Source of the DNA: an uncultured Bacillaceae bacterium
GTDB lineage: Bacteria; Bacillota; Bacilli; Caldalkalibacillales; Caldalkalibacillaceae
Direction: 5' to 3'
Assembly (NCBI GenBank): GCA_937967685.1
Contig: CALBTX010000002.1
Span: 1-12,017, forward strand
DNA: 12,017 nucleotides
Shown: piece by piece, positions 7,529-12,017 of the stretch
Position numbering within the stretch: the stretch's first letter is position 1
Layout: each line of letters opens with the position of its first letter
Position numbers and translations under genes: made by a program
The notes under the pieces: generated by a model
Databases searched by the model: none
Told to the model about the DNA's origin: nothing
What the model saw: only the letters and a program-made list of their open reading frames with translations

Positions 7529-8542
7529 ATGGCCATCGAACGCTTGAGTGTGGATGAGCTTGCCACCGGTTTAAAGGAAGGTCAATTCATTGTTGTGCAG
7601 GAGGTCACAAGGAACAAGCCAAGACAATGGGTATTTCAAGGTGAACGGTTAATGCGCATTGAAGAACAGGAAGCGCAAGGCGCATCATTCCCTAAAGATG
7701 CCGAGATCGTTCTTGTCGGCGATGATGACGTATGCCTCGGATATGCCCGCCGATTGGAGAAGTATAAGGTGCGCTATTTAGCAGGAGGGCATTTGGCCTG
7801 GGGACAGTTCTATCATGCGGTTGACGTCGGCTTTGACGGACAGGTGAAAGTATGGCAAATTCATCGTCTGGCCAAGGGATGTCTTTCCTACTTAGCTGCT
7901 TCGGGCCAAGAAGCTGTCATCATCGATCCTTCATATCACATCGATTATTTCCTAGGATTGGCTCATGCGCAAAAAACAGATATTCGCAGTGTCATTGATA
8001 CGCGGATACATCGGGATCATGTTTCCGGCGGGGGACGCTTGGCGGACAAAACCGGCAGTCCATATTATGTTCCGGCGCATGAAAATCTTGATGCCAAAAG
8101 CCATCCTTTGGAAGAGCAGGACGAGATCGTGCTTGGAGAGGCAAGAATGAAAGTCATTCCCTTCGATAAGACGGAGAGAGACAACGTTACATCAGTGGGC
8201 TTGCTTTTGAATGGCCGGTTTTTATTTAGCGGGGATATTGATTTGGCCGCGGATAAGGATGTCCTCTTTAACGCGACAGACAGGGAAATTCGTGAACAGG
8301 AGGATGATCCCGTGTTGGTTTTGCCGGCACATGCCCGCAGGCTCGGCAGGATCAATGAACACGGGATTGTCGCCACAACGTTGGGCGAATTACAAAAAGG
8401 GTCTGATGCCGTTGGCGAACGGGGGAAGGCAATAGCGACCACCCGACCAGAAGTAAGCGAAGAGAATATTTTCGAAATTAACCTGATGCAACAACAAATC
8501 AGTCTGGACCGTGCCAATGATTTGGAACTCGGTCTTGATTAA
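7529..8542 (+). CDS. Rhodanese-like/metallo-beta-lactamase-fold fusion with degenerate active sites
   Basis: The product is 337 aa. Residues about 1-100 resemble a rhodanese domain, ending with the typical VRYLAGGHLAW. The position where catalytic Cys is expected reads IVLVGDDDVCLGYARR, so Gly64 probably replaces it and Cys69 is out of register. Residues about 108-275 resemble the metallo-beta-lactamase fold of persulfide dioxygenases (ETHE1/CstB-like). The metal motif HxHxDH reads RIHRDH (159-164), with the first His replaced by Arg. The PGHT motif with its His is replaced by PFDKTERDN (211-219). GDID (Asp236) and LPAH (His268) remain. The likely reading is a non-catalytic or altered paralogue in sulfur-species metabolism, but no substrate can be named. 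AAAGGAGG (7513-7520) lies 8 nt before ATG 7529. No convincing promoter is seen at 7400-7512. Confidence 0.82.
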   Translation: MAIERLSVDELATGLKEGQFIVVQEVTRNKPRQWVFQGERLMRIEEQEAQGASFPKDAEIVLVGDDDVCLGYARRLEKYKVRYLAGGHLAWGQFYHAVDVGFDGQVKVWQIHRLAKGCLSYLAASGQEAVIIDPSYHIDYFLGLAHAQKTDIRSVIDTRIHRDHVSGGGRLADKTGSPYYVPAHENLDAKSHPLEEQDEIVLGEARMKVIPFDKTERDNVTSVGLLLNGRFLFSGDIDLAADKDVLFNATDREIREQEDDPVLVLPAHARRLGRINEHGIVATTLGELQKGSDAVGERGKAIATTRPEVSEENIFEINLMQQQISLDRANDLELGLD

Positions 8543-8554
8543 AAAACATTCAAA

Positions 8555-8612
8555 CAAAAACACCAACAATACCCGTCAATGAAGAATACGGGCGTAAGAA
8601 GAATACTGGTGT
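8555..8612 (-). terminator. Likely terminator of the minus-strand MltG-like gene
   Basis: Read on the minus strand, ACACCA pairs with TGGTGT (8607-8612 with 8560-8565) and CCCGT pairs with ACGGG (8588-8592 with 8572-8576), with internal unpaired parts. The stem is followed by a T-rich tract ending GGTGTTTTTG. It sits between convergent genes. On the plus strand there is no U-tract, so it should act mainly on the minus-strand gene. Confidence 0.55.
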
Positions 8613-8614
8613 AA
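8581..8614 (+). repeat. 17-bp tandem duplication inside the terminator
   Basis: GAAGAATACGGGCGTAA (8581-8597) is followed directly by GAAGAATACTGGTGTAA (8598-8614), with two differences. Each copy supplies one 3' arm of the hairpin described above, so the two-step stem seems to have arisen from a duplication. Confidence 0.8.
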
Positions 8615-8632
8615 AATGATGCGCCGGGGCCC

Positions 8633-9571
8633 TTAATGTTCCCCGGTTAAAATGTTGATCATTTCCATATAGGTGGATTGACGAGGAATTTCGAAGGTGC
8701 CGGAACGCATTTCATGTTCAACATCCAGGGCGATCAATAATTCTTTCAGTTCTTGTTCATTGCGGGCTAAATTTTCTTGGACGAGCATAGCGGCGATGTC
8801 CTGACTGGACATGCCCGGCTCAACCGTGATGGTCACTGTCTCGGGAAGGCTCGTCTCCTCTGAGTGCTGCCCGCTGTTTTCGTCGTTCTTTTTTTCTGCC
8901 ACTTTTGGATCAGCTTCCCCGTCATTTGCTGTTTCTTCTCCATCCGTCTGCTGCCCAGTGTTATTGTCTGCTGTTGATTTGCGTTCGTTGGCCAATGCTT
9001 CTTCTATGTATAGATTGACGATTTCATTAAACTCTTCTTCGGTATATAAGACGTAAGCATGTTCTTTGGCGAGTTGTTTTAAGTCTGAAAGCGAATATGC
9101 GTTTGCCTCCATCTCCTTTTTCGGTTGGGATTGATCAGCGATGACCGAAGAAGGGCCGAACTCGGTCAGTAAAATGAGACTGAACAACGTGACGGAAAGA
9201 GCCAGTGCTGCGCTTAAGCCCCACACGAGCGGCCGCTGAGAAGCTTTTCCTGTATACTGAATCCCGGCAACATGCCAATTCAGTCCCCTTAACTCAAGTT
9301 CGATCAGATACATTTCTTTTTTATGTCGAATACTGACCTGAAAGGCAAGAATATCTTCTTGTTGTTTCACTTCCTCGATGCGCCCTTTTATAATGCGTTT
9401 AATGATCAGTTTTTTCAGCTCATGGTCATCATCGGGCACTTTGGATAAGATTGTTCTTAGCTCAGAACATTGTTTTGCGGAGATATGTTGGGGTTCAATA
9501 TCCGGGTAATAATACTTGTCAATGGCTTCCTTCATTTTCATCCCCAACACATTTAACCATTCGTTACTCAT
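8633..9571 (-). CDS. Single-pass membrane protein with MltG N-terminal-like domain
   Basis: The product is 312 aa. Residues 1-113 are a charged cytoplasmic-type region with no signal peptide. One membrane segment lies at about 115-136 (VWGLSAALALSVTLFSLILL). An extracytoplasmic part follows, with an acidic low-complexity linker at about 197-246 rich in Asn, Gly, Asp and Glu. The C-terminus (about 247-312) has ITVEPGMSSQDIAAMLV, then SGTFEIPRQSTYMEMINILTG. This matches the LysM-like subdomain at the start of the MltG/YceG endolytic transglycosylases. The MltG catalytic domain is absent, so this is not an active transglycosylase. A peptidoglycan-related regulatory or sensing role is an inference. 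ATG 9571 is chosen for TTGGAGG 5 nt upstream. An in-frame TTG at 9583 is part of that site. Confidence 0.8.
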   Translation of the reverse strand: MSNEWLNVLGMKMKEAIDKYYYPDIEPQHISAKQCSELRTILSKVPDDDHELKKLIIKRIIKGRIEEVKQQEDILAFQVSIRHKKEMYLIELELRGLNWHVAGIQYTGKASQRPLVWGLSAALALSVTLFSLILLTEFGPSSVIADQSQPKKEMEANAYSLSDLKQLAKEHAYVLYTEEEFNEIVNLYIEEALANERKSTADNNTGQQTDGEETANDGEADPKVAEKKNDENSGQHSEETSLPETVTITVEPGMSSQDIAAMLVQENLARNEQELKELLIALDVEHEMRSGTFEIPRQSTYMEMINILTGEH

Positions 9572-9622
9572 AGGCGCCTCCAAGATATGTAAAGGTTAAA
9601 GATAGATGATTTTATATGTATA

Positions 9623-9650
9623 ATCTTAGCAGAAAGTCGCTGATACGCAA
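9623..9650 (-). promoter_or_regulatory. Candidate promoter of the MltG-like gene
   Basis: On the minus strand TTGCGT (9645-9650) and TAAGAT (9623-9628) are separated by 16 nt. TGC directly before TAAGAT forms an extended -10. It lies about 50 nt upstream of the start codon. Confidence 0.45.
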
Positions 9651-9669
9651 CTGTCGATTCTTCCGACAG
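9651..9669. repeat. Inverted repeat between divergent promoters
   Basis: CTGTCG (9651-9656) and CGACAG (9664-9669) are perfect complements around a 7-nt centre. The dyad directly abuts the -35 of the MltG-like gene and is about 30 nt from the PerR/Fur-like box of the peroxiredoxin gene. It lacks a U-tract. It could be an operator for a dimeric regulator, but the regulator is unknown. Confidence 0.4.
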
Positions 9670-9698
9670 CATGACTGATATTTATAGTTTTTCTTTCA

Positions 9699-9713
9699 TG
9701 AGAATGATTATAG
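9699..9713 (+). promoter_or_regulatory. PerR/Fur-like box upstream of the peroxiredoxin gene
   Basis: TGAGAAT-G-ATTATAG is a 7-1-7 dyad. It matches 11 of 14 defined positions of the PerR box (TTATAATnATTATAA), and also 11 of 14 of the Fur box (TGATAATnATTATCA), so the two cannot be told apart by sequence. It ends 7 nt before the -35 of the peroxiredoxin promoter. PerR control of a peroxide-reducing enzyme would be expected in Bacillales. Confidence 0.45.
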
Positions 9714-9720
9714 AATTTGT

Positions 9721-9748
9721 TTGAGTTTTGTGGAGAAGATAGTATAAT
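9721..9748 (+). promoter_or_regulatory. Candidate sigma-A promoter of the peroxiredoxin gene
   Basis: TTGAGT (9721-9726) and a consensus TATAAT (9743-9748) are separated by 16 nt. Transcription would begin near 9755, leaving a leader of about 55 nt before the ATG at 9810. Confidence 0.6.
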
Positions 9749-9809
9749 GGAAAGTACAAGCCCATCCATTCATGGAATGGTGTACATAATTAATAAAGGA
9801 GGAATTGTC

Positions 9810-10316
9810 ATGCCAAAAGGTGCTACGGAAACGCAGACCTTAAAAGTCGGAGACAAAGCACCGGACTTTGAATTGCCGGCTCACGGCGACCGCACGATCA
9901 AACTGTCTGACTACAGAGGAAAGAAAAACGTATTCATCGCTTTCTACCCGTTAGATTGGACGCCTGTCTGAGGTGCCCAAATGCCTTCATACGAGGATGA
10001 TCTTCCTCGTTTTGAAGAGTACGATACCCAAGTTTTGGGTATTAGCGTAGACAGTGTTCCGTCTCATGAAGCTTGGCAAAAATCAATCGGGGGCATTTCC
10101 TATCCCCTATGTTCAGACTTTTTCCCGCATGGAGAAGTCGCCAAAAAGTTTGGTGTCTTACGCGATAAAGATCCGGATGCGCCGGCCTTTGGAGCCAGCG
10201 AACGCGCTTTGTTTATTATTGACAAAGAAGGGATTGTGCGTTTCATCGATGTTCATCCCATTGATGAACAGCCTGACAATGAAGAGCTTTTTGAAGTCCT
10301 CCGCAAACTGGATTAG
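9810..10316 (+). CDS. Selenocysteine-containing peroxiredoxin, AhpE-like (TGA read through)
   Basis: With the TGA at 9969-9971 read as selenocysteine the product is 168 aa, full length for the AhpE-like branch. The peroxidatic motif PxxxTxxC reads P-L-D-W-T-P-V-Sec, so Sec54 takes the place of the catalytic Cys. The sequence is collinear with the family on both sides: KVGDKAPDFELP (12-23) before, then VLGISVDSVPSHEAW and YPLCSDFFPHGEVAKKFGVL, then RALFIIDKEGIVRF. The only cysteine is Cys101, in a segment where relatives usually have Leu, so it might form a selenenylsulfide with Sec54 (inference). It would reduce hydrogen peroxide or organic peroxides in the cytoplasm. AAAGGAGG (9795-9802) lies 7 nt before ATG 9810, and the true stop is TAG. 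The alternative is a pseudogene or sequencing error turning TGC/TGT into TGA, but the SECIS-like hairpin and intact flanking frame argue against this. Confidence 0.85.
9969..9971 (+). other. In-frame TGA, predicted selenocysteine codon
   Basis: The TGA is codon 54 of the peroxiredoxin frame and falls exactly at the peroxidatic cysteine position. It is followed by GGT GCC CAA ATG. None of the 11 complete genes here ends in TGA (ten TAA, one TAG), which is consistent with, but does not prove, non-stop use of UGA. Confidence 0.85.
9985..10017 (+). promoter_or_regulatory. Predicted bacterial SECIS element
   Basis: An inner stem of 7 perfect pairs joins ACGAGGA (9991-9997) and TCCTCGT (10004-10010) around the loop TGATCT (9998-10003). 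An outer stem joins CTTCA (9985-9989) and TGAAG (10013-10017), with a 1x2 internal loop between. The loop has a G at position 2 (9999), as expected for SelB-binding hairpins. That G is 27 nt after the TGA, within the 16-37 nt range described for bacterial SECIS elements. The hairpin lies in coding sequence that also keeps the conserved peroxiredoxin helix. Confidence 0.75.
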
Positions 10317-10339
10317 TGATTCAACAATCGCCAGGATTG

Positions 10340-10379
10340 AAAAAAATACGACACCCATCGCAAAGCGATGGGTGTTTTT
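10340..10379. terminator. Bidirectional intrinsic terminator
   Basis: ACACCCATCGC (10351-10361) pairs perfectly with GCGATGGGTGT (10365-10375) around AAA. Five T follow on the plus strand (10375-10379), ending the peroxiredoxin transcript. Seven A at 10340-10346 give a T-run on the minus strand, serving the convergent YqfQ/VrrA-like gene. Confidence 0.92.
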
Positions 10380-10453
10380 GTATGTCAAGACAGAACGGAA
10401 TCATCATGAATGAACAGTTTGAGCGTTGAATAACGGCATGAACAACAATGGAC

Positions 10454-10966
10454 TTAACGATGTGTGGACGGGGTTCGACGGCGTCGGCGCTTTGAAGCGC
10501 TGCGTTTTCTCGTTTGTCTCCTTCTTTTTGGTTTGGCGCTTCTTTTTTTGTTCGGTTTTTTGGCTGTGGCCTCAGATCCTGCCCCTAGAGAATCATCATC
10601 TTCCGCCGATTCATCGGATAAATTCAGATTCTGTAAAGTTTGCAGGATCGGGGAAATATTTTTCATGATCGTTCCGGCTTGGTTGATGATGCCGATTAAT
10701 TTTTGGGCATTTGTAATGATCGAGGTCAGATCAAGATTTCCGCTTCCGCTGAGCAAATTTTGAAGCATACCTTGCAGTCCCGGTGTTGCGGGTGTGTTTG
10801 TTGGAGATGGTGGCAGGGGCGGTCCGCCTCCGCCAAAAGGTGCTGGTTGTTGCTGTCCGGGTGCAAAAGGGGGGCCGGGCGGAGTCGCGGGTGGATAAGG
10901 AGGACGGGGTCCAGGACTGAAAAAACCGATTGGCGTTCCGAATGGTTTGCTCTGTTTCAACGTCAT
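10454..10966 (-). CDS. YqfQ/VrrA-like proline-rich, basic-tailed protein
   Basis: The product is 170 aa in three parts. Residues 1-63 are Pro/Gly rich (many PPxPP and a GGGGPP run). Residues about 64-115 are a helical hydrophobic-heptad segment (LQGMLQNLL, IITNAQKLIGIINQAG, ISPILQTLQNL). An acidic patch at 117-126 then leads to a very basic tail at 136-170, with repeated RRR and KR runs. This layout resembles the YqfQ/VrrA family of Bacillales, thought to be spore-associated. The match is by overall pattern, so family assignment is tentative. There is no signal peptide or cysteine. The ribosome binding site GAGGAAAGGAGG is strong but only 3 nt from ATG 10966. The gene is divergent from the RNase J gene and convergent with the peroxiredoxin gene. 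Confidence 0.75.
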   Translation of the reverse strand: MTLKQSKPFGTPIGFFSPGPRPPYPPATPPGPPFAPGQQQPAPFGGGGPPLPPSPTNTPATPGLQGMLQNLLSGSGNLDLTSIITNAQKLIGIINQAGTIMKNISPILQTLQNLNLSDESAEDDDSLGAGSEATAKKPNKKRSAKPKRRRQTRKRSASKRRRRRTPSTHR

Positions 10967-11087
10967 GTGCCTCCTTTCCTCAGATAGCTCTTCTTGATAC
11001 AGATATGTACATCAGCATATAATTGTGAACGGGTTTAGCAAAGATAGGCGAATGAGGTCAGCACTACCAATTCACGTTTCTTTGCAG

Positions 11088-11093
11088 TATAAT
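11088..11093 (+). promoter_or_regulatory. Possible -10 element of the RNase J gene
   Basis: A consensus TATAAT lies about 120 nt upstream of the GTG start. No good -35 is found at 16-18 nt spacing (TTCACG at 11071 is too close), so the call is weak. If real it implies a leader of about 115 nt. Confidence 0.3.
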
Positions 11094-11213
11094 GTATCAT
11101 AGTGATTTTTGTGTTCGGGATCCACAAGCATGTCCATGCAAGGGATAAATTTCGGTCGGCCAATAACAAGACAGGTTGAAAACATAAGAAAAAGATAAGT
11201 TGGAGTTGAGATT

Positions 11214-12017
11214 GTGAAGAAAGAACATGTCAAAATATTTGCTTTGGGTGGTTTGGATGAGATCGGGAAAAATATGTATGTCATCCAATACAAAGATGAA
11301 ATGATCGTGATTGATTGTGGCTTGAAATTTCCTGAGGAAGATATGCCGGGAATTGATTACATCATCCCGGACGTCTCATATCTGGTCAAAAATAAAGAGA
11401 AAGTGAAGGGCGTCTTTCTGACTCACGGTCATGAGGATCACATTGGCGGACTCCCTTTTTTACTTAAACAATTAAATGTCCCCTTATATGGCGAAAAACT
11501 CACCTTAGGTTTGATCCGTTCAAAGCTTGAAGAGCACGGTTTATTGCGTGGAGCGAAGTTAGTCCCTTTTCATCCTGAGGAGGATGTTCAATTTAAGCAT
11601 CTGCGGGTGTCCTGCTTTCGAACAAACCACAGTATACCTGATTCGATAGGTGTCGTCGTTGACACCCCGGAAGGCGTGATCGTTCATACGGGCGATTTTA
11701 AGTTTGATTTTTCTCCGGTCGGTCACCCAACAGATTATGCCAAAATGGCCCGTTTGGGTGAAAAGGGCGTACTGGCCTTACTGTCCGACAGTACGAACAG
11801 TGAGCGGCCCGGTTATACCGGCTCCGAACAAGTCGTGGGCGACTCTTTATTTGATATTTTTCAAAAAGCGGAAAGCCGTATTTTGTTCGCCACCTTTGCC
11901 TCAAATGTGTATCGTTTACAACAAGTTGTCGAGGCGGCTGTCCATTTTGAACGAAAAATTGCTGTTTTTGGACGCAGCATGGAAAAAGTGTTCCAAATCG
12001 GTCAAGAACTCGGTTAT
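11214..12017 (+). CDS. rnjA: Ribonuclease J (N-terminal 268 residues, cut by window end)
   Basis: RNase J is a metallo-beta-lactamase/beta-CASP ribonuclease with endonuclease and 5'-3' exonuclease activity, central to mRNA decay and rRNA maturation in Bacillota. Visible are LGGLDEIGKN (11-20), the zinc motif THGHEDHIGG (His71, His73, Asp75, His76), His139 in FRTNHSIPDS, Asp161 in HTGDFKFDF, and the start of the beta-CASP domain (LLSDSTNSERPGYT, FATFASN, VFGRSME). The complete HGHEDH motif supports RNase J1 rather than J2, whose motif in B. subtilis is changed. The ERPGYT stretch is more J2-like, so the paralogue call is not certain. The start is GTG 11214, with GGAG 8 nt upstream. The frame stays open to the last base. 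Confidence 0.93.
   Translation, partial: MKKEHVKIFALGGLDEIGKNMYVIQYKDEMIVIDCGLKFPEEDMPGIDYIIPDVSYLVKNKEKVKGVFLTHGHEDHIGGLPFLLKQLNVPLYGEKLTLGLIRSKLEEHGLLRGAKLVPFHPEEDVQFKHLRVSCFRTNHSIPDSIGVVVDTPEGVIVHTGDFKFDFSPVGHPTDYAKMARLGEKGVLALLSDSTNSERPGYTGSEQVVGDSLFDIFQKAESRILFATFASNVYRLQQVVEAAVHFERKIAVFGRSMEKVFQIGQELGY

Noticed and set aside
7288..7566. Minus-strand open frame of 92 codons
   Set aside because: It crosses the terminator and the start of the MBL gene, has a hydrophobic random-like composition and no family resemblance.
9717..9809. N-terminal extension of the peroxiredoxin from the upstream open frame
   Set aside because: The region overlaps the promoter and holds the ribosome binding site AAAGGAGG. 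Family similarity begins just after ATG 9810.
9981..10316. Separate gene starting at the ATG 9 nt after the TGA of the peroxiredoxin
   Set aside because: It has no ribosome binding site of its own and would lack the first third of the thioredoxin fold and the active site. Read-through gives a complete family member.
11128..11139. Dyad GCATG-TC-CATGC in the RNase J leader
   Set aside because: The 2-nt centre cannot form an RNA hairpin loop, and a 5-bp arm is too short to claim an operator without conservation data.
1..12017. CRISPR arrays, tRNA or rRNA genes, insertion sequences, phage genes
   Set aside because: No regularly spaced repeats, cloverleaf sequences, transposase motifs or terminal inverted repeats were seen.

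Overview
The window looks like chromosome of a spore-forming member of the Bacillales (Bacillota). It carries a pdhABCD operon closely resembling that of Bacillus, an RNase J gene, strong AAAGGAGG-type ribosome binding sites, sigma-A-like promoters and a protein resembling the YqfQ/VrrA spore-associated family. Base composition is moderate. I cannot name the genus from sequence alone.

Layout. Positions 1-144 are AT-rich with no feature I can support. Two minus-strand genes follow: a three-LysM protein with a Gmad2-like C-terminal domain (145-951) and an alpha/beta-hydrolase esterase (1088-1828). The esterase is divergent from a plus-strand operon encoding the whole pyruvate dehydrogenase complex: pdhA (E1 alpha), pdhB (E1 beta), pdhC (E2, GTG start) and pdhD (E3), 1943-6883. 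Next come a repeat-containing spacer, a small hydrophilic unknown gene (7016-7270), a strong terminator, and a rhodanese/metallo-beta-lactamase-fold fusion whose active sites look degenerate (7529-8542). A convergent minus-strand gene (8633-9571) encodes a single-pass membrane protein ending in a domain like the N-terminal part of MltG. A divergent regulatory region leads to a peroxiredoxin gene (9810-10316). A bidirectional terminator separates it from a convergent YqfQ/VrrA-like gene (10454-10966). The window ends inside an RNase J gene, probably rnjA (from 11214). No gene-free stretch exceeds 300 bases.

Main result. The peroxiredoxin gene is interrupted by an in-frame TGA exactly where the peroxidatic cysteine codon belongs (PLDWTPV-TGA-GAQMP). 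A hairpin with the properties of a bacterial SECIS element begins 13 nt downstream of this TGA. It has an inner 7-bp perfect stem, an outer 5-bp stem and a 6-nt loop with G at loop position 2. The best reading is a 168-residue selenocysteine-containing AhpE-like peroxiredoxin, which a standard gene caller would split into two fragments or call a pseudogene. A PerR/Fur-like dyad and a sigma-A-like promoter lie upstream, fitting a peroxide-defence gene. The key prediction is that the genome carries selA, selB, selC and selD.

How the genes relate. The four pdh genes build one complex converting pyruvate to acetyl-CoA. The peroxiredoxin probably detoxifies peroxides. The other genes (spore or envelope related, RNA turnover) have no evident functional tie to these and seem to be ordinary chromosomal neighbours.
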